Shown here: positions 20,831-29,891 of the stretch, piece by piece
Layout of the letters: each line of letters begins with the position of its first letter
How positions within the stretch are numbered: the stretch's first letter is position 1
Assembly (NCBI RefSeq): GCF_014646275.1
Contig: NZ_BMND01000004.1
Location: 87,040 to 151,039 of the forward strand
Direction: 5' to 3'
DNA from: Streptomyces kronopolitis
Lineage (GTDB): Bacteria; Actinomycetota; Actinomycetes; Streptomycetales; Streptomycetaceae
DNA: 64,000 nt
The notes under the pieces: generated by a model
Told to the model about the DNA's origin: nothing
Databases searched by the model: none
Seen by the model: only the letters and a program-made list of their open reading frames with translations
Made by a program: the position numbers and the translations under genes

Positions 20831-22155
20831 GGCTGTCGGTTCTCCTGCGGGGACGGGGACGGTATCGGGGCCGGGGCGTCGGCTGCGGGCTTGACCACCG
20901 ACCACTGGGTGACCGGCATCGCCTGCCGCCAACCCGTGAAGCCGCCGACCGGCACCGCGTGGGAGACCGCGAGCCGGACCAGTTCGCCGCCGTGGCGGCG
21001 GTAGCGCTCGGCGAGCAGCGCCTCGGACTCCAGGGTCACCGTGTTGGCGACGAGGCGGCCGCCCGCGGGCAGCGCCGCCCAGCAGGCGTCCAGCAGGCCG
21101 GGGGCGGTCAGCCCGCCGCCGATGAACACCGCGTCCGGCACCGGCAGCCCCGCCAGCGCCTCGGGCGCGGAGCCGGTGACCACCCGCAGCCCGGGCACGC
21201 CCAGCGCCCCGGCGTTGCGGCCGATGCGCGCGGCGCGCACCGGGTCCCGCTCGACGCCGACGGCGCGGCAGGAGCGGTGCGCGCGCAGCCACTCGACGGC
21301 GATGGAGCCGGAGCCGGAGCCGATGTCCCACAGGAGTTCACCGGGGGCGGGCGCCAGCGCGGCCAGGGTGGCGGCCCGGACATGACGCTTGGTCAGCTGG
21401 CCGTCGTGCGCGTAAGCGTCGTCGGGCAGGCCGGGGACGGTGGACAGGTGCGGGGTGCCGGGCGCGTGGACGCAGTCGAGCGCGAGCACGTTGAGGGCGT
21501 CGCCGGGCGGCAGGTCCCAGCCCTCGGCCACCCCCTCGGCGATCCGCTCGCGGGCACCGCCGAGCTGCTCCAGCACCCGCACCCGGGTCGGTCCGAAGCC
21601 GTGGGCGCGCAGCAGCGCGGCGACCTCGGCGGGGGTGCCGGCCCCCGCGGACAGCACCAGCACCCGGCGGCCGTCGTACAGCGCCCGGACCAGGTTCTCG
21701 GCGGGCCGCCCGACGAGCGTGACGACCTCGGTGTCCTCCACCGGCCAGCCGAGGCGGGCGCAGGCGTGGGAGACGGAGGAGGGGTGCGGCAGGATCCGCA
21801 GCCCGGGGCCCGGCCCGCCCGCGCCGTCCCGGCCCGCCCGCTCCGCCAGCGCCTCGGTCAGGGTCCGCCCGATCCCGTGGAACATCGGATCCCCGCTGGC
21901 CAGCACACACACCCGGCGCCCGGCGTACGCGTCCAGCAGCCCGGGGACGGCGGGCCGCAGCGGCGACGGCCACGGCACCCGCACCCCGCCGCACTCGTCG
22001 GGCAGCAGCGCCAGCTGACGGCCCCCGCCGATCAGCACCTCCGCCGCCTCCAGCGCGTCCCGGGAGGCGGCGGGCAGCCCGTCCCACCCGTCGGCCCCGA
22101 TCCCGACGACACACAGCGGTTCACGAGCGGCCGGTTCGGTCGGTGCGGGACTCAC
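20827..22155 (-). CDS. cobL: Precorrin-6Y C5,15-methyltransferase (decarboxylating) CobL
   Basis: This encodes 442 residues from a GTG. The N-terminal CbiE-type domain (about 15-215, VVGIGADGWDGL, VLASGDPMFHGIG, PSSVSHACARLGWP) is fused to a C-terminal CbiT-type domain (about 245-420, LLWDIGSGSGSIAVEW, VFIGGGLTAPGLLD). Together they methylate C5 and C15 and remove the C12 acetate carboxyl. The open frame runs far upstream but is Arg/Pro-rich there. The start chosen fits the family and has GAGG upstream. Confidence 0.93.
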   Translation of the reverse strand: MSPAPTEPAAREPLCVVGIGADGWDGLPAASRDALEAAEVLIGGGRQLALLPDECGGVRVPWPSPLRPAVPGLLDAYAGRRVCVLASGDPMFHGIGRTLTEALAERAGRDGAGGPGPGLRILPHPSSVSHACARLGWPVEDTEVVTLVGRPAENLVRALYDGRRVLVLSAGAGTPAEVAALLRAHGFGPTRVRVLEQLGGARERIAEGVAEGWDLPPGDALNVLALDCVHAPGTPHLSTVPGLPDDAYAHDGQLTKRHVRAATLAALAPAPGELLWDIGSGSGSIAVEWLRAHRSCRAVGVERDPVRAARIGRNAGALGVPGLRVVTGSAPEALAGLPVPDAVFIGGGLTAPGLLDACWAALPAGGRLVANTVTLESEALLAERYRRHGGELVRLAVSHAVPVGGFTGWRQAMPVTQWSVVKPAADAPAPIPSPSPQENRQP

Positions 22156-22295
22156 TGCCGGGTACCTCGGGGTCGGGAGGGAACGGTCTTCCGTTCCGGA
22201 AGGACGGGAGCCGAACTCTACTGACCGGCCGGAGGGCGGTGGTCCGCGGGGAGCCCCGGCGGGCTCCGGGCGGCCGTCCGCCCGCCGCCCGCCCC

Positions 22296-22565
22296 TCAGC
22301 TCAACAACGCCCGCAGGAACTGCCCCGTGAACAGGAAGGCCGCGCAGAAGCCGACGAGGGCGGGGAGCCATTGCCAGGGGCCGCGGGGGGCGTCGAAGCA
22401 GGCCAGGTGGCCGAGGACGGCGAGGACGCCGGTCAGGGCGCCGAGCCAGAAGGGCAGGCCGTCGGGCTGGGTGTACAGGATGGCGACGGCGGCGAGCAGG
22501 CCCAGTACCGCCATGATCTGGCCCCTGCCGGGCGCGGGCCGCCGGGTCTCCCCCGTAGCGCTCAT
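22296..22565 (-). CDS. Small integral membrane protein
   Basis: This encodes 89 residues with about three hydrophobic segments (17-32, 38-56 and 66-86). It carries Trp/Phe-rich loops such as LPFWLGAL and GPWQWLPALVGF. It has no Cys pair or signal peptide. It is the gene upstream of cobL on the same strand, with a 140-bp gap. It might be a cobalt or vitamin-related accessory protein, but this is guesswork. I recognise no family. Confidence 0.65.
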   Translation of the reverse strand: MSATGETRRPAPGRGQIMAVLGLLAAVAILYTQPDGLPFWLGALTGVLAVLGHLACFDAPRGPWQWLPALVGFCAAFLFTGQFLRALLS

Positions 22566-22804
22566 GCCGCCGGATGCTACCGGCGCCGGGCCGGCTGCGG
22601 CGGTTGCCCACGCCGGAGGTGGCCGGGCGGTCGGCTTCCGCTTCCCGCTCTCCCTGCTTCGGCCCCCACACCTCTCTGACCAGGCACGATCGGCCGTTCG
22701 ACGGTAATGACAACGGTCACCGGTGCAGCCTTTGGATCTTTCGCCGAAGTGCGGTTTGCTTCCCAGCAGGAGCCGGACCGACAGGAAGCGGAAGGGAGGC
22801 GTCC

Positions 22805-23824
22805 ATGACCGAGCACGCCCACAGCCAGGGGCACGACCACAGCCATGCGCACGGTGTCTCGGCGGACACCGACCGGCGCTGGCTGCGCGGCGCCCTCTTC
22901 CTGCTGACCGGATACCTGGCCATCGAGGTCGTGATCGGTGTCCTGGCGCAGTCCCTGGCGCTGATCGCGGACGCCGCCCACATGCTCACCGACGCGGTCT
23001 CGATCGTGCTCGCCCTGGTCGCGATGCGGCTGGCCGCGCGCCCGGCCCGCGGCGGGTACACCTACGGCCTCAAGCGGGCCGAGATCCTCTCCGCGCAGGC
23101 CAACGGCATCACCCTGCTGCTGCTGTCGGCCTGGCTGGGGTACGAGGCGATCCAGCGGCTGATCTCGCCGCCCGCGGTGACCGGCGGGCTGGTGCTGGTC
23201 ACCGCGCTGGCCGGGGTCGTGATCAATCTGTTCTGCACCTGGATGCTGTCCCGGGCCAACCGCTCCAGCCTGAACGTCGAGGGCGCCTACCAGCACATCC
23301 TCAACGACCTGTTCGGGTTCATCGCCACCGCAGTCTCCGGTCTGATCGTGCTGACGACCGGCTTCCGGCAGGCGGACTCGATCGCCTCGCTGGTGGTCGT
23401 GGTGCTGATGCTGCGGGCCGGGATCAATCTGGTGCGCGAGTCCGGCCGGATCTTCCTGGAGGCCGCCCCGGCCGGGGTCGACCCGGACGCGCTGGGCGAT
23501 CACCTGTGCGCCGCGGACCAGGTCGTCGAGGTGCACGACCTGCACATCTGGCAGATCACCTCCGGGCAGCCGGCGCTGTCCGCGCACATCCTGGTGGAGC
23601 CGGGCGGCGACTGCCACAAGGTCCGCCGCAGCCTCCAGGAGCTGCTGAGCGGCGAGTACGGCATCGCCCATGCCACCCTCCAGGTCGACCACGTCGGCGA
23701 ACAGGGCGCGCCCGACGACGTCCTCACGCTCGGCCCGCGGCCCGGCGCCGAGCCGGACCAGGGGCCCGGGCACTGCGCGGACGCCCACGGCCCGGTGCAC
23801 CGGCCGGGTCCGCACGAGCACTGA
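22805..23824 (+). CDS. Cation diffusion facilitator (CDF) metal transporter
   Basis: This encodes 339 residues. It starts with a His-rich segment (HAHSQGHDHSHAH), then has six membrane spans (about 28-210) carrying the zinc-site motifs DAAHMLTD (second span) and HILNDLFG (fifth span), then a cytoplasmic CDF domain with HDLHIW. The C-terminal tail is again His-rich (GPVHRPGPHEH). CDF proteins export Zn2+ and Co2+ among others by proton antiport. Its place next to a cobalamin locus fits either zinc or cobalt. The ATG follows GGAAGGGAGG. No binding site for Zur or a metal sensor is certain. Confidence 0.92.
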   Translation: MTEHAHSQGHDHSHAHGVSADTDRRWLRGALFLLTGYLAIEVVIGVLAQSLALIADAAHMLTDAVSIVLALVAMRLAARPARGGYTYGLKRAEILSAQANGITLLLLSAWLGYEAIQRLISPPAVTGGLVLVTALAGVVINLFCTWMLSRANRSSLNVEGAYQHILNDLFGFIATAVSGLIVLTTGFRQADSIASLVVVVLMLRAGINLVRESGRIFLEAAPAGVDPDALGDHLCAADQVVEVHDLHIWQITSGQPALSAHILVEPGGDCHKVRRSLQELLSGEYGIAHATLQVDHVGEQGAPDDVLTLGPRPGAEPDQGPGHCADAHGPVHRPGPHEH

Positions 23825-23937
23825 CGGCGGCCGCCGCCGGGCGTTCCGCCGCTGCCGCCCCCTCACTCGGGTGAACCCGTGCCCGGGAGGGGGCCGCCTG
23901 CCGCCGGTGGCGGCGGCCGCGATGCTCCGATGACGGC

Positions 23938-24543
23938 ATGAGAACCGCCGTTGTCCGCACGCTGCTGTGCACCGCCACGTTCCTCGGACCGTCCGCCGCC
24001 GCAGCCTTCCCGCAGGCACCACCGCCCGCCGTCTCGGTGTCGGTCGCGGTGACCGACGGGCTCGACGACACCGAGGCCGGCAAGCGGCTCGACTACCGCA
24101 TCACCGTGCACAACCTGGGGCCCACCGTCGTCCACCGGGCCCGCATCGAGCAGGAGATGCCGGCCACCACGACCTCCGCCACCGCGCCCGGCGCCACCGT
24201 CGAAGGCCGGGGCGCGGGCGGGCGGAAGGTGATCTGGCGCTCCGATCTGCCCGCGCACGACATCCAGGTGTTCCGGGCCACCGCCGTGCTCGGCGACCGC
24301 CCCGACCTCACCGCCACCGCGGCCCCCGGCAGCCTGCGCGCCGCCGCGACGGTCTGCGTCTACGTCGGCGGCTCCTTCGCGCCCACGGCCTGCTCGGGCG
24401 ACCTCGACGACATGCCGGAGACGCATCCGGAGGGCGGCGACGGCGACGACTGGGTGTGGTGGGCGGTGGGCGCCGCGGCCGCCGCGCTGTTCGGGCCGGG
24501 CGTGGTGCGGGCGGTGCGGCGGCGGACCGCGGCCCGGCGCTGA
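23938..24543 (+). CDS. DUF11-like surface-anchored protein
   Basis: This encodes 201 residues. The signal peptide (about 1-23) is followed by a CARDB/DUF11-like Ig fold (about 28-145: VSVSVAVTDGLDD, RLDYRITVHNLGPTVVHRARIEQEMP). A Gly/Asp-rich linker, one transmembrane segment (WWAVGAAAAALFGPGVV, about 172-189) and a short basic tail follow, so it would be anchored with the domain outside. The ribosome site is weak. The function is unknown. Confidence 0.78.
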   Translation: MRTAVVRTLLCTATFLGPSAAAAFPQAPPPAVSVSVAVTDGLDDTEAGKRLDYRITVHNLGPTVVHRARIEQEMPATTTSATAPGATVEGRGAGGRKVIWRSDLPAHDIQVFRATAVLGDRPDLTATAAPGSLRAAATVCVYVGGSFAPTACSGDLDDMPETHPEGGDGDDWVWWAVGAAAAALFGPGVVRAVRRRTAARR

Positions 24544-24705
24544 GCGCGGGCGGGCGCCCGGTCACCCGTTGGCACCGGCCCCGCTCGCGGACGGCGGGGG
24601 TTCGCACTTGCCTGGGAGCAGGCCGCGGGGCGCGCCGGGTGGCGCTCCCCGGACCGGCCGAGCCAGGGGACGCAGACCGCAGTGCCGCCAGGAAGGACAG
24701 CCGCG

Positions 24706-25701
24706 ATGTCAGCGAGCGCACCCGTACGCCCGGGCGGGCGGGTGCGCGCGGCAAAGCCCTCGCCGCCCGGCCCGCGCCGCCGCCCGCGGAGCCTGGTCGG
24801 CGGGGTGCTGCTGCTCGTGGGGGCGGTGCTGCTGCCGCTGGGGCTGGCCGCCGTCCGGGCGCGCACCGAGCTGACCGAGACCGACGGCTATGTGGCGGCG
24901 GTGGCGCCGCTGGCCGGGAACACCGCCGTCCAGGAGGCGGTCGTCCACGAGGTGACCGACGGGGTGATGGCCCACGTCCGGCTCGACGGACTGCTGAGGA
25001 CCGTCCCCCGCGCCGAACGCCCCGCGGTGCGCCGCCACTTCACCCGCGGCATCCGCCAGTACGTGACCCGGCAGGTGCGGCAGGTCGTCACCGGCCACGG
25101 CTTCCCGGCGATGTGGAACGGGGTGCACCGCACCGCCCACCGGACCCTGGACGGCAGCCTGACCGCGCCCGGCCGCTCCGCGGTCACCCTCGATCTCACG
25201 CCCGTCGTGGAGCGGGTGCGCGGTCAGCTGTCCCACAACGGCATGGGGCTCGACGTCGTGCGCCGGGTGCCGTCGGCCGGGGTGCGGATCGTGCTGCTGA
25301 AGGCGCCGGACGTGCCGCGGGTGCGGGCGCTCCACGACCTCGTCCTCACCGGGGCCCGGCTGCTGCCGCCGGCCGCGGCGCTGTGCCTGGCCGGCGGGCT
25401 GCTGCTGGTGCGGCGCCGGCGGCGGGCGCTGATCGGCGCCGGGGCGGGCTGTGCGGCGGCCGCCGCGCTGCTGGCCGTGGCGCTGTCACTGCTGCGCCGC
25501 CGCACCCTGGACGCGCTGCCCGCCATGGTCTCCCGGCCCGCCGCGGGCGCCTACGCCGACGCGCTCACCGATCCGCTGCTCACCGGGGTCTGGCTGCTCA
25601 TCGGCGCGGGCACGCTGACCGGCGCGCTGGCCGCGGGCGGCCCGCAGGCGGCCCGGGCGCTGCGCGCACGGCGCGCGGCCCGCGGTGCCGACGGCTGCTG
25701 A
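24706..25701 (+). CDS. Predicted integral membrane protein
   Basis: This encodes 331 residues. A basic, Pro-rich N-terminus leads to a first transmembrane segment (about 29-49). A long extracellular domain of about 150 residues is rich in Arg/Val, with helices of the type VVHEVTDGVMAHVRLDG. Three further membrane segments follow near the C-terminus (about 213-233, 243-264 and 292-315). The family resembles several actinobacterial hypothetical proteins, but I cannot name one. A GGAAGGA site lies 8 nt before the ATG. It is followed with almost no gap by the convergent oxidoreductase gene. Confidence 0.75.
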   Translation: MSASAPVRPGGRVRAAKPSPPGPRRRPRSLVGGVLLLVGAVLLPLGLAAVRARTELTETDGYVAAVAPLAGNTAVQEAVVHEVTDGVMAHVRLDGLLRTVPRAERPAVRRHFTRGIRQYVTRQVRQVVTGHGFPAMWNGVHRTAHRTLDGSLTAPGRSAVTLDLTPVVERVRGQLSHNGMGLDVVRRVPSAGVRIVLLKAPDVPRVRALHDLVLTGARLLPPAAALCLAGGLLLVRRRRRALIGAGAGCAAAAALLAVALSLLRRRTLDALPAMVSRPAAGAYADALTDPLLTGVWLLIGAGTLTGALAAGGPQAARALRARRAARGADGC

Positions 25702-25708
25702 CCCGCGC

Positions 25709-26650
25709 TCAGAGCGCCAGCACCGTCTTGCCCTGCGCCCGGCCGGTGCGGCTGGCGGCCAGGGCCTCCGGCGCCTCCTCCAGCGGGACCTCGCGGCCCA
25801 CCAGGACCGTCAGCCGGCCCGCGTCGACGTGTCCGGCGAGGATCTCCAGCAGCTGCGGGGAGGGGCGGTTGACGAAGTTGAAGCCGCGCAGGTTGTGCTC
25901 GGTCAGCTCGTCCGCGTCGGCCGAGCCGATGAGCGAGACGGCGATGCCCCCGTCGCGCACGGTCCGGGTCATCTTGGCGAAATCCTCGGGCCCGCCGGTC
26001 ATGTCGATCAGCACGTCGACCCCGTCCGGATGGGCCGCCAGCACCTGGTCGGCGACCGACCCCGCGGTGTGGTCGACGGTCTCCGCGGCGCCCAGGGTGC
26101 GCATCAGCTCCGCCTTGGCGGGGCGGGCGGTGGCGATCACCTCCGCGCCGCGGCCGGCCGCGAGCTGAGTGGCGAAGGTGCCGACGCCGCCGGTGGCACC
26201 GACGATCAGCACCCGGCGGCCCTCGCCCACCCGGGTCTCCTCCACCAGGTTGTACGCGGTCATGCCGGCCGTCGGCAGCGCCGCGGAGCTGGCGTAGGTG
26301 ACGCTGCGGGCGGCGTGCGCGATGCGGTCCTCGTCGGCGAGGGCGAGTTCGCCGTACGAACCGCCGCCCTGCGCCGGCCGCTGGAACTGCCCGAACACCG
26401 CGTCGCCGATGGTGAACCGCCGTACCCCCGACCCGATCGCGAGCACCTCACCCGCCCCGTCCGACCCCAGGACCAGCGGGAACGAGGCCGGCATGGCATC
26501 CCCGAACATCCCGTCGGCGATCTTCCAGTCGATGGGGTTGAGTCCGGCGGCGGCCAGCCGCACCAGGACCTCACCGGGCCCTGGTTCGGGCTGTGGCAGA
26601 TCCATGAGCTGCGGCTGTGCACCGAATGCGCTGACTGCTACGGCTCTCAT
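25709..26650 (-). CDS. NADP-dependent quinone-oxidoreductase-like enzyme
   Basis: This encodes 313 residues of the zinc-free MDR superfamily. The N-terminal catalytic half includes AAAGLNPIDWKIADG. The Rossmann loop GATGGVGTFATQLA is near residue 142, followed by the typical LMRTLGAAETVDHT. No structural zinc Cys cluster is present, as expected for quinone oxidoreductases. The substrate is unknown. The ATG has GGAAGGGA upstream. The stop is 8 nt from the end of the convergent membrane gene. Confidence 0.92.
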   Translation of the reverse strand: MRAVAVSAFGAQPQLMDLPQPEPGPGEVLVRLAAAGLNPIDWKIADGMFGDAMPASFPLVLGSDGAGEVLAIGSGVRRFTIGDAVFGQFQRPAQGGGSYGELALADEDRIAHAARSVTYASSAALPTAGMTAYNLVEETRVGEGRRVLIVGATGGVGTFATQLAAGRGAEVIATARPAKAELMRTLGAAETVDHTAGSVADQVLAAHPDGVDVLIDMTGGPEDFAKMTRTVRDGGIAVSLIGSADADELTEHNLRGFNFVNRPSPQLLEILAGHVDAGRLTVLVGREVPLEEAPEALAASRTGRAQGKTVLAL

Positions 26651-26881
26651 GTGGCGTTCCCTTCCACCCTTCCGACCGGTGGCCGAAGTGGATCGTAAGC
26701 ACGGGGGCGGGGCCGGACGCGGCAGGAGGGGAGGCGGTGCGGCGGAAGCAACTCGTACGGCCCCCCGGGCAGGGCCGCCTGGCCGCCGGGCGGACCCGGG
26801 GTGGTGAATTCCCCGGCCCGCGGGTCGCCGCCGCAGGAGCGTCCGGCGGCCGGACGCGGCGGCTCGGGTACACATGACGCC

Positions 26882-27598
26882 ATGCGCGTTCTGGTGGTGG
26901 AGGACGAGGAGTTCCTCGCGGACATGATCGTCTCGGGGCTGCGCCGCGCGGCGCTCACGGTGGACATCGCCCACAGCGGCCGCGGGGCACTGGACCGGCT
27001 GCGGCGCGACGCCTACGACGTCCTCGTCCTGGACCAGGATCTGCCCGGCCTGCACGGTGACGAGGTCTTCCGGTACGTGGTGGAACAGGCGCTGCCGACC
27101 CGGGTGTTGCTGCTGGTCGCGTCCGGCCCGGCGCCCTCTCCCGGCGGCCGGGAGCCCGGCGCCGACGACCTGCTGACCAAGCCGTTCGCGTTCGACGTGC
27201 TGCGCGACCGGGTGCTGGCACTGGGCCACAGCGCCCGCTCCGGACGGCCGCCGGTGATCGAGCGGGCCGGTGTCCGCCTCGACACCGGGCGCCGGCTGGC
27301 CGTCCGCGACGGCCGGCCGCTGGCGCTGTCCCGCAGGGAGTTCGGCGTGCTGGAGGTGCTGCTGCGTGCCCAGGGCGCGGTGGTCGGCGACGACGAGCTG
27401 ATCGAGGAGGTGTGGGAGGAGCAGCCCCGCCACCGCACCAACGCCGTCCGCGTCACGCTCGGCACCCTGCGCGCCAAGCTCGGCGACCCGCCGGTGATCG
27501 AGGCCGTGCCGGGCGCCGGATACCGGATGGGCGGCGGGCCGGCGGCGGGTGACGCCCCCTCGGCGAGCGGCGAGCCGGCGGCGGGCGCCCTCGGCTGA
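26882..27598 (+). CDS. OmpR-family response regulator, orphan
   Basis: This encodes 238 residues. The receiver domain (1-115) has the acidic pair Glu7/Asp8, phospho-acceptor Asp51 (in VLVLDQDLPG) and Lys100 (LTKPF). The winged-helix DNA-binding domain (about 125-218) ends in the GYRM motif typical of OmpR members. No histidine kinase gene is adjacent. The C-terminal 20 residues are Gly/Ala-rich. ATG at 26882 matches the usual receiver start MRVLVVEDE. Confidence 0.9.
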   Translation: MRVLVVEDEEFLADMIVSGLRRAALTVDIAHSGRGALDRLRRDAYDVLVLDQDLPGLHGDEVFRYVVEQALPTRVLLLVASGPAPSPGGREPGADDLLTKPFAFDVLRDRVLALGHSARSGRPPVIERAGVRLDTGRRLAVRDGRPLALSRREFGVLEVLLRAQGAVVGDDELIEEVWEEQPRHRTNAVRVTLGTLRAKLGDPPVIEAVPGAGYRMGGGPAAGDAPSASGEPAAGALG

Positions 27599-27696
27599 AC
27601 CGGTGCCCCGGCCTCCGCTGACGGCCCGTCCGGACCCGCCCCACCCGATTGCCCGTAAGACGGGTCGGGCCGCTAACCCCGGGATTCAATGGCGCA

Positions 27697-28854
27697 ATGA
27701 TCCGGTTCGACTCCGTCACCAAGCGCTACCCCGACGGGACCACCGCCGTCGACGACCTCTCCTTCGAGGTCCGCGAGGGTGAGCTGGTGACGCTGGTCGG
27801 GCCGTCCGGCTGCGGCAAGACGACGACCATGATGATGGTCAACCGGCTGATCGACCCCACCCGCGGCCGGATCAGCGTCGACGGGGCCGACATCGCCGGC
27901 GTCGACCCCGTCCGGCTGCGCCGCCGGATCGGCTACGTCATCCAGCAGACCGGCCTCTTCCCGCACCGCACCGTGCTGGACAACACCGCCACCGTGCCCT
28001 TTCTGACCGGCTGGAAGAAGGCCAGGGCGCGCGAGCGGGCCGCCGAACTCCTCGACCTGGTCGGCCTGGACCCCGGCGTCTACGGCTCCCGCTACCCCGA
28101 TCAGCTCTCCGGCGGCCAGCGCCAGCGGGTCGGGGTGGCCCGTGCGCTCGCCGCCGACCCGCCGGTGCTGCTGATGGACGAGCCGTTCGGCGCGGTCGAC
28201 CCGGTCGTCCGCGACCGGCTCCAGAAGGAGTTCCTGCGGCTCCAGGCCGGCATGCACAAGACCGTGCTGCTGGTCACCCACGACATCGAGGAGGCCATCC
28301 GGCTCGGCGACCGGATCGCGGTCTACGGGGAGGGCCGGATCGAGCAGTACGACACCCCGGCGAACGTGCTCGGCGCCCCCGCCACGCCCTATGTCGCCGA
28401 ATTCGTCGGCACCGACCGCGCGTTGAAGCAGCTCTCGGTCACCGCCATCGACCGCGCCGACCTCGAACGCCCTCCGTTCGCCCGGCTCGGCGAGCCCGCC
28501 GCGGACGCCATGACCCGGCTGCGGACCGAAGGCGCCCGCTGGGCCGTGGTCCTCGACGAGGAGGGCGAACTGCACGGCTGGGTGGGCACGGAGGAGCTGG
28601 TGGGGGCGGCCGGCACGGTCGCCGGGCACGCCCGGCGGATGGAGGCCTGGGTCCCGGTGACCGGCACCCTCAAGGACGCCTTCAGCGAGATGCTCAAGCA
28701 CGACGCCGGCTGGATCGCGGTCCTGGACGGCCACCGCTTCCTGGGCGTCCTCACCCCGACCGCGCTCCACGAGGCGCTGCGCCGCACCATCGGCCGGGGC
28801 AAGCGGGGCGTACCGCGGGAGCGGGACGAGGTGGACTCCGTGCCGACGCAGTGA
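27697..28854 (+). CDS. Osmoprotectant-type ABC transporter ATP-binding protein
   Basis: This encodes 385 residues. ABC motifs are Walker A GPSGCGKTT (37-45), signature LSGGQRQRVG, Walker B LLMDEPFG, and the H-loop VTHDIEEAIRLGDR. The C-terminal third (about 255-370) is a CBS-domain pair of the OpuCA/glycine-betaine type. Its likely partners, two permeases and a binding protein, lie just downstream on the opposite strand (28941-31317), so the system is split into convergent units. No ribosome site precedes the ATG. TTCAAT (27685-27690) ends 6 nt upstream, so leaderless translation is possible. Confidence 0.9.
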   Translation: MIRFDSVTKRYPDGTTAVDDLSFEVREGELVTLVGPSGCGKTTTMMMVNRLIDPTRGRISVDGADIAGVDPVRLRRRIGYVIQQTGLFPHRTVLDNTATVPFLTGWKKARARERAAELLDLVGLDPGVYGSRYPDQLSGGQRQRVGVARALAADPPVLLMDEPFGAVDPVVRDRLQKEFLRLQAGMHKTVLLVTHDIEEAIRLGDRIAVYGEGRIEQYDTPANVLGAPATPYVAEFVGTDRALKQLSVTAIDRADLERPPFARLGEPAADAMTRLRTEGARWAVVLDEEGELHGWVGTEELVGAAGTVAGHARRMEAWVPVTGTLKDAFSEMLKHDAGWIAVLDGHRFLGVLTPTALHEALRRTIGRGKRGVPRERDEVDSVPTQ

Positions 28855-28893
28855 GCGCGTCGCGCGAGAGGGGGAGCGAGGGGGAGAGCGGCT

Positions 28894-28907
28894 GTTTCAC
28901 GTGAAAC
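28894..28907. other. parS (ParB binding site)
   Basis: This is a perfect GTTTCACGTGAAAC. It sits in the 86-bp gap between the convergent ends of the ABC ATPase and the binding-protein gene. Confidence 0.95.
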
Positions 28908-28940
28908 ACCCGCCGCGCCGACCGTGCCGTGCCGCCGCGG

Positions 28941-29891
28941 TCACCCCTTCGGCAGCAGCCCCTTCGATCGCAGGAAGGCGCGGGCCACGTCCTCGGGCAG
29001 CCGCCGCCAGCTGTCCACCTGCTCGTTGAGGTATGCCAGATCGGCGGTGGTGAGCACCTTGCCGAGGCGGTTGAGCGCGGCGGCCACCCGTGCGCTGCCG
29101 GCGCGGGAGCGGTTGACGACCGGGAGGACGTAGTCGGCGTTCTGCAGCTTCTTGTCGTCGGTGAGCAGCACCAGACCGAACTTGTCGAGGGTGGCATCGG
29201 TGCTGGTGGTCAGCATCATCTGGTCCTGCCCGTTCTGCACGGCCCGCTTGGCGGGGGTGGTGCCGACGCCCTTCGGGTCGATGGCGGTGATGTGGATCCC
29301 GTACTTCTTCCGCAGCCCCGGCGCGCAGAACGGCCGCTGGACACACTCGTCACCCGCCGCCAGGCGCACCGGCAGCTTGGACCGGCCCAGGTCGCTGAGG
29401 GTCTTGAGGTGGTGCTTGCGGGCGTAGGCGGCGCTCACCGCGAAGGCGTTCTGGTCGACGGCCCGGCCGGCCGGGAGCACGGTCAGCCCGCGGGGGGCGG
29501 CCAGCCGGCGCAGCGCGGCCATGGTGACGCCGAGATCGGGCGAGGCGACCGGGGCCGCCTTGGAGCCCTTGTTCTTGGTGTTGAGCCAGTCCGCGAAGGT
29601 CGCGGCGTACTCGGGGACGACATCGATCTGCCCGGCCTCCAGGGCGGGTTCGTACAGCTCACGGTTGCCGACGGTCACCACATGGGTGCGGTAGCCGGCG
29701 TGGTCGAGCAGCGCCGCGTACATCTGGGCGAGCAGCTCGCTCTCGGTGAACCCGGCCGAGCCGATGGCCAGCTCGTGGCTGTCGCCGGGGGAGCTGGTGA
29801 TCGCGGAACGGGTCTCCAGGGACGGCCCGCCGGCGCAGGCCCCGAGCCCGACGACGGCGAGGAGCACCAGGACCGGCCCGGCGGCCCTCAC
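28941..29891 (-). CDS. Osmoprotectant-type ABC substrate-binding lipoprotein
   Basis: This encodes 316 residues from a GTG. The signal peptide ends in the lipobox LGAC (Cys19). The mature part is a ProX/OpuAC-type periplasmic-binding fold: IGSAGFTESELLAQMYAALLDHAGY near the N-terminus, DVVPEYAATFADW, then DDKKLQNADYVLPVVN. Proteins of this class bind glycine betaine, choline or similar quaternary amines. The GTG overlaps the second permease stop (GTGA), so it is the last gene of the operon. Confidence 0.92.
   Translation of the reverse strand: MRAAGPVLVLLAVVGLGACAGGPSLETRSAITSSPGDSHELAIGSAGFTESELLAQMYAALLDHAGYRTHVVTVGNRELYEPALEAGQIDVVPEYAATFADWLNTKNKGSKAAPVASPDLGVTMAALRRLAAPRGLTVLPAGRAVDQNAFAVSAAYARKHHLKTLSDLGRSKLPVRLAAGDECVQRPFCAPGLRKKYGIHITAIDPKGVGTTPAKRAVQNGQDQMMLTTSTDATLDKFGLVLLTDDKKLQNADYVLPVVNRSRAGSARVAAALNRLGKVLTTADLAYLNEQVDSWRRLPEDVARAFLRSKGLLPKG

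Noticed and set aside
22690-22722. Zur- or metal-sensor box before the CDF gene
   Set aside because: Only a short TGAC/GTCA dyad is present; it does not match a known box well enough.
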